Part shown: piece after piece, positions 1 to 12,305 of the stretch
Numbering within the stretch: position 1 is the stretch's first letter
Layout of the letters: the number at the start of each line of letters is the position of its first letter
Origin: Larimichthys crocea
Taxonomy: Eukaryota; Chordata; Actinopteri; Sciaenidae
NCBI RefSeq assembly: GCF_000972845.2
Contig: NC_040017.1
Span: 24,885,606-24,949,605, forward strand
Direction of reading: 5' to 3'
DNA length: 64,000 nt
The notes under the pieces: generated by a model
The model's database searches: none
What the model saw: only the letters and a program-made list of their open reading frames with translations
What the model was told of the DNA's origin: nothing
Program-made: the position numbers and the translations under genes

Positions 1-1
1 C

Positions 2-347
2 ACCACATCATCAGTATCTTCTTTTGGTGGAGCTGGTTCGGCACCATTTAGCATCACTGCTGGTCCTTAACACTTAACTGGTGTTATTACCTCAAGCCTT
101 TAGTATTTAATCAGCTTGAATAGAGCTGCAGACTTCCATGAAGGGAACTGTTTATGAGTTATTGGTGACTGCTCAATCAACTACGATACAGGACTGTTTT
201 CTCACGCTTGTTACAATGAACCAAGAATACATTTGGCAGCCATGCACCCATCTGTTTGCACCTTTTTTATTTAGATTCATGTGCTATTTTATAACCATTG
301 TGGGCTTGCAGGTTATTTATTAATCAGTGTGCATTTGAATAAATAAA
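2..347 (+). other. Possible 3' end of an unidentified upstream gene
   Basis: The second frame is open from the window edge to a TAA at 68-70. It encodes 22 residues rich in Ser, Gly and Ala with one Phe-Gly pair (ending SAPFSITAGP). Two overlapping AATAAA signals follow at 338-343 and 342-347, then GT-rich sequence, as expected for a cleavage site. Together these could be the last coding bases and 3' UTR of a plus-strand gene lying mostly outside the window. The composition recalls FG-repeat nucleoporins, but 22 residues are too few to name a family. The frame could also be open by chance. Confidence 0.3.
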
Positions 348-530
348 GAGCCGAATGTGTGAGCGTGTCTCTCGTGTTTTCTCGGTATTTGGTCACCTAC
401 TACTAGTCAGTCTGGATGTTGCCAGGTGGAGCCCAGCACAGGACTGATTTCTTAATCCAGCTCCCGATGGATTTCAGACCATTACCGCCTGCTCCCACAA
501 TGTGTGTGTTCCACGCCGCACCGCTCCTGT

Positions 531-797
531 GAGATTTGCATCGGGTCCCATGGCATCTCACTCTCAGTGCAGTAATAACATAGTGAAATTATGTTCTCCT
601 CTGCATTTAAACACAGCACTTTGATTTATGTAGAGAGTCTGGCTAAATGAGTTTGGCCTTGTTTGGTCACTATGAGCCACCGTACCTTGTATGCGTGTCT
701 ATGGCAATGCCAACGAACGTGCTCAGGTTCAGGCTAGTTCATCCCGCCCGCAGCAAAGTGTGAACGGCTCGCTCCAGAGAGATTTGCATCGGGTCCC
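531..797. repeat. Dispersed 19-bp direct repeat carrying an octamer motif
   Basis: The identical 19-mer GAGATTTGCATCGGGTCCC occurs at 531-549 and 779-797, starts 248 bp apart. Each copy contains ATTTGCAT, the octamer recognised by POU/OCT proteins. The intervening sequence is not repeated. It may be a regulatory repeat near the bcl9l promoter or the trace of a small duplication. Confidence 0.5.
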
Positions 798-980
798 CAA
801 TATCAATGAAGTCCTCTAATGACAAGGCCTTGATTAGTCTGCCTCTGTACACAGCAGGTACTGTATGTGTAACTACTCATAAGATCCAGGGCTCTTTACA
901 TAAGAAGCTGAACTGGGGTTGTACATTTTCAAACTGTGTCAGCACGCTTGTTTGCACAGTAATACTTGGATCGGGTTTCA

Positions 981-1072
981 TCTATCCATCCGTCCATTAT
1001 CTCTCACCGCTTATCCTTTTCAGGGTTGTGGAAGCCTGAAGCCAATCCCAGCTCAACTTGGGTGAGAAATCT
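981..1072 (+). mobile_element. LINE/SINE 3'-tail-like fragment
   Basis: The block reads ATCCATCCGTCCATT, then CCGCTTATCC, a GGGTTG-like piece and CCAATCCCAGCTC. This order is typical of the 3' end of an abundant fish retroposon. It is degenerate and short, and I cannot assign the family without a repeat library. Confidence 0.45.
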
Positions 1073-3556
1073 TCAAAGAATTTCACTTCTAGTGTCAAAT
1101 GTTGGTAATTTTACCTCCATTCCTGTATATCTTATCTAAGGGCTTAAATAGTTGGGTAAAGAAGTGCAATTAGCATTTTGGACCCGCGGATATAAATCTA
1201 TGAGAGCAACATCTTCTCGTGCTGTTAAATCATTATATGAAGAACCACAGGAGACCCTGTTTGATGTGGAAAGCTACAGTTCGAGGGCCAGACGGAGAGC
1301 TACCTCCAACCTCATCAACGTGAACACAAAAAACAAGACTAAAAATTATCTTTCAAACCTGCCTCGGCTGAAGCAGTCGATAAACGGGAGGGAAAGGGGG
1401 AACACACCTCCCTTAAGGGACATTAGGTTTGACTTTATTTTTTTATTGCAGATTAATCGCGTGGCAGCCAGGTTGATTTGATTTAATTCCATCATTCAAA
1501 TGTCACCATAATTAGGTACTAATCATTTCACAAGCTTAGCTGTTAAATGCCTTGTAATGTTCACGTGTTGAGGTCGGGATGTAATGAATGCAGATGACAC
1601 CAATTAAGTTTGGTGTTGGCTCTTAAGGTGTGTCTGAGTAATCGACACCTTTTTCCAGAACAAAAGTGATAGCAGAACGTACAAGTCAGAACTTTTTTTG
1701 TAGGTTCTGCGTACTATAAAATCTGAGTGTCATGACTTTTTATTTGTGTTTTCCAGTTGACGATCAACTGTGCGACATCAAAGTGAAATAAAATCCTCCC
1801 ACGCTGATCTAAAATACTACACTATGACGCACCTAAGTCATCAGTTGTGCAACCAGTGGCATAATAAGCAGAATCACGTGTGTCAAGGTGTGACAGAGGA
1901 TCTGAGCTTTGTGTACTGGAGTTATAATTTTTTTTTAAATCTTAAACCGGTCCCTTTGTCTGCAGTGCAGCGAAGCACTTTTTCTCCAGATGTTGCGACA
2001 CAAACTGGGTCTTGAGACTCTTCCAAATAAAATAATTTTCGAAGCCTGTAAACAGCACTGTACAAACACACTTTCTTGGCTTGAACACGGAAACCTGCTT
2101 TGTTGGAGAGATGTGACCGCACAACAGTTCAGTTAAACATTAATGTCCAGAAACCAAAAATCTCTATAGCTGTTAATCCAGATAGAATAAAGGGATTAAA
2201 TGTATTACATACTACAGTATTCATTAAGCTGCTTGTGAGCATATTCATATATTTGTATATTACGGCCTCGCAGAACTAAAAAGCTCACAGACAGTCTGAC
2301 AAAGCTGTACCAGCGCCCGTGTAATGTTCCTTGTGGCTGATTACTTAAATATAGGCTCCATACACGTGGCAAGGAGTGGGGATAATGGTAGAGCAAGGCC
2401 TAACTTCAGGTTTACAAAATGTTTGAGTGAGACACAACATTTACTACACACTTTGACTGCCTCAAACGTCTCCAAACTTGTTGATTATATCATCTACAGT
2501 AGAAAAAACTGATTCTCTTGGATATCTACGAGACTGTTGTTCATTAGATAGGCCTATCTTTCCTTAACTGTCCACTCGAAGGTCAGCGACTCACCATATG
2601 ATTAGTCTGCCTCCACTTTGTGTTGCACAAAGCAAGTGAGTCACACTTTTGTCAACAGGACCGACGTCTGACTGTCCCCGCTTTGAGTTAATGAGTGATG
2701 AAGTCCTTCAGCCAGCGAACAAGGCGCCTTTCTGTGCTGACTTGAGCCGTGTTAGTTAATGACTAATTACAGCGTTGTGTTTACCATTACCTGTCAAGGT
2801 GAGTGAGCGGTACAGATGGTTCCGTAAGAGCGGGACAGCTGACCCGACTGACTCCGCTGTGTGCGGCGGTTGAGATTGTGTCATCGGCCAAAAATGGAAA
2901 CCGGTGGAAATGTTTACATGAGATCTGCATCACGTCTGCCAAATATCTCCAGCTAGATGTTTTCGAACAGACTGTTTTTGACCAGCTATTGTTCACCAGC
3001 AGCAGGTGTGGAAACGTCTTGTCGAGACCTGCAAATACCGAAGAACTGTTAAACGCTCGAGCGCGCGAGCAGCTTTTGTGGGATTGACGGCCAGAAAACT
3101 TGTCAACGACTGGTTTTGTGGGCCGCAACGCACAAATTCTTCAACGTGCAGAGAAGCACACCACGGTTGCAAAGGTTAAAATCAGAAGCTCGGGGGTTAT
3201 GGACACAGGCAGGTGGCGGTGTCAAGAGGGCGTCAGCTTGCAGCTATGGACTTGAACCCAGAATGAAGCCTCACGCACGGGGGAAGTGTTCTCCATTCTT
3301 AATGTTGAGCTGTTTTTGTTCCCAGTCAAGCTGACAGTAGGCCCGAGATATGCTCAGCGCTGAGGCATAGGCCTCGTCATCTTGGCTCTCGGGTCACACT
3401 AAAATAGATTAAAAACATGTAACGCTGACAAAACCCTTGAGGTTTAGTGGTGTGTCTAAATAGGCCTAAGCTAAAATGTGTAATAAGCATGTAATGAGTT
3501 TTTGCCGCTTAGTGCTTAAACTCAAAGTACGAAACTGAGAGAGTGAGTCTCTGAGT

Positions 3557-3580
3557 GAGGGAGGGAGGGAGGGAGGGAGA
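3557..3580 (+). repeat. GGGA tetranucleotide run
   Basis: Six tandem GGGA/GAGG units lie about 390 bp upstream of the bcl9l 5' UTR exon. Runs of three G on one strand could in principle form a G-quadruplex. No function is shown. Confidence 0.7.
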
Positions 3581-3969
3581 GACAGGTATTGCTACAGACA
3601 GTGTTGTGGAATGTGTGGTGGAGTTTTTGTGGTTTGCAAAGTGTTTGGCAGGGGGGAGGGACCTAAAACACTGCTGAGCTACATCTGAGTTGCAGCAGGT
3701 CCCTCCCCCAGCTGAGCTCAAACTCAGTCTTTGCTCTGTTTCCCTTAAAGGAACAGTTACCTCAGTGTCTCTGTGGCCTCGGCCTCTCTTATCTGTCTTT
3801 TGGCATCATCTTCTCTCTCTGTCTCTCTCTCTCGTTTCCGTCTTCGCTCATGAATTTGATGTTGACCCACAGGCTGAGGACACACACACACGCGGACAGA
3901 TAGCACCGACTGTAAAGGTTGCTATCCGTCTTCACTGATGATGGTATTCTCTCATTGTCCCCTCCCCAG

Positions 3970-4043
3970 GTCCAAGTGTGGTCAGTGAAGTGTCCTGGAG
4001 AACAGCATGGCAGTGTATCAGTTGAGCGTCTGGGTGAGATGAG
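3970..4043 (+). other. bcl9l: bcl9l 5' untranslated exon with a short uORF
   Basis: A pyrimidine tract ending CCCTCCCCAG precedes 3970, and GAG before GTGAGT at 4044 is a perfect donor consensus, so this looks like an internal 74-nt leader exon. It contains an ATG at 4007 followed by 11 codons and a TGA at 4040-4042, a complete upstream ORF ending 1 nt before the donor. The next exon has an in-frame stop at 4280-4282 before the main ATG, so this exon does not extend the protein. The assignment rests on splice signals and position only. Confidence 0.5.
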
Positions 4044-4357
4044 GTGAGTCAACAGGCTGAACGGTTTGCTTTAAAAGGCCCTACCTTGAACCACTCAGTG
4101 AATACGCTAAAATAGTAAAACTATGAAGTCTATCGAGTAGAAACTTTCAGATTAGATGTGTATAACTTCACTAGATGAAGCCTAGTAGAGTAACTAACTG
4201 AACTCTAGAGCCCAGGACAGAAATTTAGTCTGAATTATTGATGGTCATGATTTTTCTTTTCTCCATCAGTGTCGCCTGTTAGCAATGTGAGCTCCACCGT
4301 CAACCAGGCACAGCTATTCTCCATACCAGACCTCCACCTCAATCACCAGCCAATCAA

Positions 4358-5293
4358 ATGCACCCGGACAATAAACTGGCCAATCATGGCAAGCAGGTCA
4401 CCGGTGATAGCCGATCCCAAATACCCGGTATAACCCAGCAGCAGCAGCAGCAGCAGCAGGGAGCTGCTGGTCACCTGGGTCCAAAGGGCGTTGGTGCCGG
4501 GAGCCATGGAGTGAAAAGCAACCAGATTTCCCCCGGCAACCCTGGGCTGAAGGCTGTCAGTCAGCCGTCAGTGAGCAGCATCGGAGGGATGCTGAAAACC
4601 AAATCCAAGCGGGAGCGGAGCGTCTCCATCGACTCTGGCGAATCGAGAAATGCCATTCCTCCAGCCCTGGAAACAGATGCCAAAGGAGGTAAGACGTGCG
4701 TGCGCAGAGGAAACTGTGTCAGCATCATGGGCATATAGACGGTGTGTTTCTGTTCTATGTATGCAGAAGTTCACTTCCTTTACCTTCCTATCAGCCCAAT
4801 CTTAACCCAAAATACCAGATTGCGTGTGCGCACCTCCTCCACAGCAGGAAGTGAATGTAAGGACTGAGAGGACAGAAGAACTTGTTTTCTCTCTCGCTGA
4901 AATGCCCTGACCTTTCAGCGAAGCGTCAGAATTTCCCCCTGGCTTTTGATAGTTTGTACCGTGCCCGCGCTGCTGTGACGTGTCTCAGACGAAAAAGCAT
5001 CTGGGCTTTCTGTAGAGCTCAGAGAGAGAGAGAGAGAGACGAGTCATGAGGTTGCGAAAAGTTAGTCAGCCTAGAGTGCTTGTTATTAAAGCAAGAGACA
5101 GTGAGTGGGTGGGAAGGCTTAAAGACCTTTTTGTGAGCGTCTCGGTAAACATTTGCGTTCACGTGGCTCAGCACAAAGTGTTTGCCGTCGCTTATTTAGG
5201 CGTCCGTGCGGTCACGTGAGCATTTGACTACAGATGACATTAATGTGATTTTGTGAAAGTCATCTGGGCCTCCTGTGCACCACTTTAAACACT

Positions 5294-5340
<47 letters not shown>

Positions 5341-8300
5341 CTTGACACACTCAGAGGCAGAGGTGTGGTTCAAACACAAAGAGCGACAGAGGCTGAAAGA
5401 GGGAAAGAATGAAAGATAGGGTGGATCATTTGAAGGGAAATCTCTTCTGGCTCCATTTGACCTCCCCCCTCCACACACACACCACACACACACACACACA
5501 CACTACACACACTCCTTCTGTCTCTTTCTTTCTGCCTCGTACCCTGTGATCTAATTTCTGCCTGCAGAAAAACAAAAGTGCGCTCAAATGAAACACAAGC
5601 CTCCCTCCCTCCCTTTTTTACTTCACCATCAAACCGACAAAACCTCGACAGTGTCAAGACGGCGGGCAGACGAGGCTCAGAAGCCGACTTTCTTTTGTGA
5701 GGATAGACCAACTGCTCGTAACAAAAACATTCACAGGAGAAGAGGTCACCTCTTTCATACTGCCTCTCTCTCTTTGTGTAAAGGTAGCACTTCTCCCTCT
5801 GCTGTCCTTTTTTCTGTACTGTCACTGCAAACTTCCTTCCTTCCTTACTGTACATTCAGTCTGTGGTTACCCAAGCACATCTGATGTGTCTGTTGGGAGG
5901 TAGTTTTCTGCCACAGACTCAGTAAGGTGTTCAGCAATGAACCTAAACAAGATCACTGATGTGTTTGTAGAGCTAGTTTAAATATGTGACAGTAATCAGG
6001 AACATTGTCAGTTTGCTTTTCTTTCACGTCAGAGTTAAAAGCAACAGTTGTGTTTGCTGTCAGAAGTTTGCTTCTGCTTCTCTCTCTGCATGTTACCTTC
6101 TGGAAATTTTTCGAGCCGCTACATATTTTTTGCAGCTGTTTGCACCCGCCGGCGCACGGCAGCTCGTGCATCCACATAATCATAATTGCGCCATGTGAGA
6201 GGGGGCTCGGCACATGCTCCTCAAAACATTGCATCTGCAGATATGATTAGCATGCATGGCATGTTGTTGTGAAAATAAAAGAAAACCAATACAGAGCACA
6301 TGAGCAGAACTGCACACGAGGGCAGTGTTCAGTTTTTACCAGTAACGTTTTTTTTATCATTTAGGGGATTGAAGACAAAAAGTATAGGTCAGCTCGGTTT
6401 ATTTAAGCAGTTATTGTTTCTTCTTTTGCACACTTGCATTGCTGTTTTTTGTAGCTTTTATATCAGCATTTCCCATGACGGTGCAGGAATGAGATTGCAG
6501 ATACTATAAGCATACTTTGCTGGTCACAACAGCGGAGTAAATTTAAGCACGGGTGCCTGAGTTTCACCTTATAACTACAGTATTATCACAGACATACTGT
6601 AGCTCTGGTTATCATATTTGACAGTTTTATATTAACTTAATGATGTAGCTGATTGCCTTGTTTTTAACTAAGAGCATTTGAAGTTTGATTAAAGTGGTTC
6701 TGACATCCTGTTCAGATTTAAAGTCATGCAGCTGTAAGCTGTGATCCTGTAACTTCCAGCAGGTGAAGCGATCTGCCTGAGAATAGTTGCACACCAACTT
6801 GTGGCTCTGTTTGGATTATTGAATTATTTATTATTCAGTCATTAGTGGTAAATGACAAGAACAAAACAACATCTATAATTGCCTTTTAAAATGGACAATA
6901 CTATGACAAGCGTTGACGTGTGTGTGTGTGTTATCCTCTAGAGGGTGTTATGCGCAGTAAGCGGCGCTGTGTTCTGGAGAAGAAGCAGCCATATAGTGGA
7001 GATGAATGGTGCTCTGGACCTGACACCGAGGAAGATGAAGACAAGCCGCACACTGCGACCCACCGTGAGTCTCTCTACCTGCACACAGGGGGAAACAAGC
7101 TGCTGTTGAATGTAGCACAGTCCCCACTAACAATAGTTAGAGAATTACATGTAACCGCCCGCCATGTTTCAGTTTTATTTGTCTGGAAACAAGAGGTTAA
7201 AGCTATAAATTATCCATTACTGTTTTCAGACCTTGGACACACACTGACAGGAAGAGGATCTACAGTGCCATACTATCCCTTTTCCAGTCACTTTACATCC
7301 AACTAGCTCCATCTAGTGTTCAGATGTTGTAGCCCTTTCACTGACTTTACAAGTGAAGAACCAGGATACCAGTTTACATAAATTAAACCAGTCTGCTGCT
7401 TTTTTTTCTCAGGAGGAGAGCGTGGGCTTGCAGGTCCTATCCAGGGGCTCTCTGATCGCCTGTCTGCAGGACCCATGACTGAACCTGGTGGTCCTGTAAT
7501 GGGATGTGGAGTGGGACCAGTGGGGCTAAAGGCAGAGCCACATCAGCCTTCACAACAAGTGGTGTATGTTTTCACAACCAACCTAGCCAACAGGTGAGAA
7601 GTATTCACATGTCAGATATGCCATGCAGGTGATTATTCACATAAGAAGAGGAGATGTCTTGATTTTCTTTGTCTCATCAACAAACTTGAATGCTAAACGA
7701 TGTGACTAGAGTAATAATTGAATCTGTAATATTGCTCTATTTGTTTGACAGTGCTGCAGAGGCAGTAATGAAAGGACAGACTGATTCCATCCTCCTGTTT
7801 CACCAGCAAAATGTTCCACGCACCAAGTTGGAGCAGGTCAGACAAATTTAAACAAAATATCACGTTTGTGTTGAAACTGGAAGGAAACGTGTTTGTACTG
7901 CAGTAGAAACCACAGGTGCAAAGTATGTGGGATGCTTAATTTGTTTAGCTATTTTGATCTCGGATGCTGTACCTCCTTGTTCCTGTTTTTATTAGCAGTC
8001 AGTGTGAATTGCTGCATTTAAATGTGCAATGCACCATGTGTTATTTTAGCAAATGAACAAATAGACAATATACTATAAAATATAATAAAAATAAACAACA
8101 ACAATACTACTATTACAAATAACAACAATAACTGTAGGGGCAAAAGCGTTTTAATATCCTGAACTGCCTTTCTCTCTCTGCCACAGGGCCACTCATCAGG
8201 GAAGCTTCCTAACCTGTCTGAGAAGGTAAACTCCAGTAGCTCTCCACCGATAGGCACCCCTAAATCCCAAAGTGGAACTCCACGGCCAGCCTCTGCAGGG

Positions 8301-11300
8301 GTTGGAGGCCCATTGCATCCTGTAGGGACACCCTCCTCAACAGGACACTCTGATAATGAATCCTCTCAGACCCGACTTGGTGGAGCTTCGAGCAATAACA
8401 GCATCATCGCCCATAGGTCAGAGGGGGGGAGCGCGGCCACACCTGCAGGCGGAGTCCCAGGAACCGGAGATGGGGATGGTGCAGGGGGAATGACTCTTCC
8501 TGTTGCTACTGTTTCTCCCTCTGGGAGTCCCTCCATCCTATCTGCACACCTACAGAGTGATACAGTCCAGAGGAGCGGCCCAGGGAACTCCGATGGAACT
8601 CTTTCCAAAGAGCAGCTGGAACACAGGGAGCGTTCTTTACAGACGCTGAGAGATATAGAGAGGCTGCTTCTGCGCAGTGGGGCGAGTGGAGGCCCTGGAG
8701 ACACAGGAGGTACAGCTAACAGTGCTAGTAGTAACTCCTCCAACCTAAATAATAATAACAATACTGATAGGAGTGGCATTCTGGAGGACGCTGACAATGG
8801 TACTAATAACTCTGGAAATTGCAGTAGTGGTAACATGCTATCGTCAGCCTTGACTCCAATTGGAGGGATGAAGAGATATGAAGAACCACTCCAGTCCATC
8901 ATTTCTCAAACACAGTCCCTTGACAGCCCTCAAATGGAGTCTCACCATAACCTCCCACAACACCCCCATCACCAGATGTCTTCACCTGGGGTTGACATGG
9001 GTCCCTTGCTTGGACCAGACGGGCTGACACCTGAGCAAATGGCGTGGAGGAAACTTCAAGAGGAATACTACCTAGAGAAGAGGCGGCAACAGGAAATGCA
9101 ACCCCCCACGCACCCCCAGCACTTTAGAATGATGACTGAGATGGGAATGCATGGAGGTCCAATGATGATAAGAGGACCTCCTCCGCCCTACCACAGCAAG
9201 CCTGGAGACCAGCAGTGGGGTCATGGCAATATGATGGGAGGAGGAATGGGAGGAAATGCACGAATGATAGACATGCATCAAGATGGCCCCCGTGGCCCCA
9301 GGTTCCTGGGACAGATACAGAGAGGGCCACCTGGGGGAGGTGGTTTTCCTGGTGGCACAGGGGGAGTTCTATCAGTGGAGGGTCTAGGACCCCAAAGACC
9401 CACCAGGCCAGGGATGATTTGGCTAGATGATATGCCAAACAACATAGGCGGTGGAGGTCCCTTTCATGGCTGCTACCCTGGTGGACCTCCTCAGCACTTG
9501 CAAGGTGACCCAGAGCATCCGATAACACACGAGGAAATGTTTCGCATCATGGAGAAGCGGCAGATGCAGGGGCTACCCAGATTTGAACTTGACAGATTGT
9601 CTAAACAGCAGCAACAAGGCAACCTTGGCCCAAGAATTATGGATAATCCTGGTGGCCCAGACATTCCTAATTTGGGAATGGGCCGGGGTCCACCACCCAA
9701 TCGAGGTGATCCTATGGACTTCCCTGGTTCACGGGAGATTATGGGCTCTCCTGGCGGGGGTCCTCAGATGAGAGACTTGGTGGATTCTCCTCTGGGGGGC
9801 AACCTTCCAATGAATATGAACCCACAGATGAATGTTCAGCAACAACAGCAGATGATGCTATCTCAGAAGCTCAGAGGCGGTCCTGGGGGAGGGGGGCCTT
9901 TAGGTGAAATGTTTAGCCCTGCAGAGATTTCACGAATCAGGGCTTCACAGAATGGAAGAGGAGGAAATAAGGGAATGATCCCAGGACCTGATGGCCCCTT
10001 CCAGTTTCCCAATCAAGGTCCCTTCTCTGGAGGACAGGTGGAAGGGCCCTATCTCCAACAACCTGGCCCTGAGATGTTTGGGCCTGACCAGCAAGGTCCT
10101 AATCAAATGGGAGGTACATCGCGGCTTAGTCATATACCTATGACAGGAGGTCTCAGGGGCGCAGACCTCAGTCCTAGGCATCCCTCTGATCTATCAATCA
10201 ACGTTAACCCCCTGACCTCTCCTTCAGTGCCTCCTCCTCATCAGCTCAAGTCTCCATCCCTCAACCAAGAGCCTTCTCCTCTTCTACCTTCCCCCTCTGC
10301 TCCCGGACTGAAGTCACCCTCACAGATCTCCTCTGCAGGGCATCATCCCCCTCTTCCCCCTTCATCTGGTGCTGGGACTCCTTCCTCTTCTTCCATGAAG
10401 TCTCCCCAGGTTATGGGGTCATCCAACCTTGTGTTGCACTCTCCATCTGCCTCCCCTGGGCGACTCAAGTCTCCAGCTATGGCTGTGGGCTCTCCAGGGT
10501 GGGCGTCTCCTAAAACAGCTCTTCCGAGTCCAGGTGGTCCAACCAGTGGTAAGATAGTGGGCAACGGAGGAAGCAGTTCCACTGAGACAGGTACACTCAG
10601 AATCCAAGATGATGTTGGTTCGTCATTAATGCTGTTCCTAGTATTGATGTGACATTAATCTTTTTCTTTTTATGTTTTTTTGCAGGCCAATCACTTCCCC
10701 CCAGGAGCTCCAACTCAACCCCCATTAGCCAGCCAGGATCTATGAATCCTGGTATGCCATTTACTTCCTCTCCCAATGCCCTTCCAACCCAGAACCCTTT
10801 ATCTCTTATCATGTCTCAGATGTCCAAGTATGCCATGCCCAGTTCTACTCCTCTGTACCATGATGCAATCAAAACAATTGCCACTTCCGACGATGAGATG
10901 CTGCCAGATCGACCACTTCTATCTGGTGTCAGCATTGGAGGTAGGAAAACAAGGACGCATTGTTACCCAGTCCGAAAACACATCTAGATTTTGCCATGCC
11001 ATCAGTCAGTCTTTGAATGAAAGAAGTGTGTTCATTTGTTGTAGTAAGCAACACAAATCTCTAAACCAATTATCCAGTTAATATTTAATAAGTTTGATGT
11101 GCTGTGTTTTCTCATCAGGAAACATGGGGAACCCCCAGGCTTCCCAGATACTCTCCCAGGGCTCCATCGGTCCCCACAGTGATGCACATAGCCCCATGGG
11201 TATTGTAAGCCAAGGTCAGCAGCACCTGTCCCATGATGCCTCAGGACCTGTGCTTTCTTCTCCAAACCACATGGGCATGCCTGCTATGAATTCTGCCATG

Positions 11301-12305
11301 ATGGGAGGAGGCGCGCCTGACGGGATGGGGCCCTGCAATGTTTCACCTATATCTCAGAACCAGATGGCAGGATTTCCTCGCATCCAGCAACCACCTCACG
11401 GACCCATGCACTCACCCATTGGAGGAATGTCGCAGAATTTCTCTCAGTCCAATGAGGATATTATACCACCTCAGCAGTTACACCTGCTTAGCAAAGGTCA
11501 TCCTCTTCAACGACCCTCTCACCCCTCAGACTCATTTGCCTCTATGCCCATGGGGGATGGCCCGGATCTAAGTGAAGTCATTCGACCCACTCACACAGGG
11601 ATCCCTGAGTTTGATCTCTCCCGCATCATTCCTTCTGATAAGCCCAGTAGCACTCTTCAATATTTCCCAAAGAGTGAGCCACATCAAAATCCACATCAGG
11701 GGCCACCATCCCAACAACCCACTCCACAGCAGCTCCTCAAACAGCTGTCTTCTGGCCCTCCACACAGCGGCGGCCCTTCATCCAACCCCCACTTAGCAAA
11801 CCTACAGAATATGATGGCTGAACAGCAGCTGCCGCCTCACCCCTCACACGGTGGAATACGCCAAAGCATGGGCATTCCTCAAGGTGGCTCTAGGGGTATG
11901 GTGCCCGGTGGGGGCATGGGCCCCATGTGCCCCCCTGGACATATGATGGGAAGGACAGGCATGATGCCCCAGCAGCAACTCCAGCAACAGCAAGCCATGA
12001 TGGCAAACAGCCTTTTCCACCATCCTTCCAATCCATACCCTGGCATGATGTCCTCACAGCAGCACCAACACAATCTGATGGCACAGCAGAACATTATGAT
12101 GATGCAGGCTAAACAGCGGAGCATGTCGATACCAGGGGATCCTTTTGGACCCCAGGGTCCTTTAATGTCCCCTCAGGGTCCCATGATGGGGCCTTCCCAC
12201 CCACAGTCTGGTATGATGGGCCCCCAGTCTCTCAGACAGCGTGGAATGTCTCTGGACAGTCCCATTGGCTATGGCCCTGGAGGTATGGCCAATATGCCAT
12301 TCTGA
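4358..12305 (+). CDS. bcl9l: BCL9-like beta-catenin co-activator (B-cell CLL/lymphoma 9-like)
   Basis: Nuclear scaffold that links beta-catenin to Pygopus PHD fingers and so boosts Wnt/TCF transcription. Coding exons by splice sites and phase: 4358-4688, 6942-7064, 7413-7593, 7752-7836, 8187-10590, 10686-10940, 11119-12305; total 1,521 residues, against about 1,500 in human. Visible parts: a Q8 run (about residue 27); a basic block SKRRCVLEKKQPYSGDEW (about 115-132); the Pygopus-binding HD1 around VVYVFTTNLANSAAEAV (199-235), split by an intron; the beta-catenin-binding HD2 helix LSKEQLEHRERSLQTLRDIE (379-398); a conserved block SQMSKYAMPSSTPLYHDAIK (1085-1104); a C-terminal block with GIPEFDLSRIIP (1276-1313); and the ending GMANMPF. 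The rest is low-complexity Gly/Pro/Met/Gln sequence. The ATG at 4358 is the first after an in-frame stop at 4280-4282; its Kozak context is weak (C at -3). The basic block and the ending resemble BCL9L rather than BCL9, which fits the neighbours. Confidence 0.95.
5297..5335 (+). repeat. CA microsatellite
   Basis: Uninterrupted AC dinucleotide run of about 19 units within a bcl9l intron, likely length-polymorphic. Confidence 0.95.
5472..5510 (+). repeat. Interrupted CA microsatellite
   Basis: AC dinucleotides broken by ACC and ACT interruptions, in the same bcl9l intron and about 140 bp from the first CA run. Confidence 0.9.
10549..10590 (+). other. bcl9l: 42-nt stretch between two in-phase donor sites of the large bcl9l exon
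   Basis: GTAAGA at 10549 and GTACAC at 10591 both follow a G that leaves the reading frame in phase 1, so either could join to the exon at 10686. The proximal site has the better intronic consensus. The distal site has a better exon end (ACAG) and keeps residues ending ETG before QSLPP, which resembles human BCL9L. I used the distal site; an in-frame loss of 14 residues by alternative splicing is possible. Confidence 0.45.

Larger units (their letters stand above)
71..3969. other. Non-coding DNA 5' of the bcl9l 5' UTR exon
   Basis: No coding exon is recognisable here. The stretch holds the possible gene end at 338-347, a 19-bp direct repeat (531-549 and 779-797), a LINE/SINE-tail-like piece (981-1072) and a GGGA run (3557-3580). 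A strong donor-like site (CAAG before GTGAGT) at 2799 could end a first untranslated bcl9l exon, but nothing fixes its 5' end. Short open frames here have mixed composition and no matching splice signals. Most of the interval is probably bcl9l promoter and first-intron sequence. Confidence 0.5.
4689..6941 (+). other. bcl9l: bcl9l intron with CA microsatellites
   Basis: A 2.25-kb intron bounded by GGAG/GTAAGA and CCTCTAG/AGGG. It contains CA runs at 5297-5335 and 5472-5510. Open frames across the CA runs are repeat artefacts (poly Thr-His or Val-Cys). No exon is recognisable inside. Confidence 0.8.

Noticed and set aside
5293..5855. Minus-strand frames rich in Cys-Val
   Set aside because: They translate the CA repeats of a bcl9l intron.
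8366..8902. 178-codon minus-strand frame opposite bcl9l
   Set aside because: It lies wholly inside the large bcl9l exon. Its Leu/Ser/Pro-rich composition is the mirror of Gly/Ser-rich coding sequence, and it has no start context or family resemblance.
9124..9528. 134-codon minus-strand frame opposite bcl9l
   Set aside because: Antisense shadow of the low-complexity bcl9l coding exon; no independent evidence.
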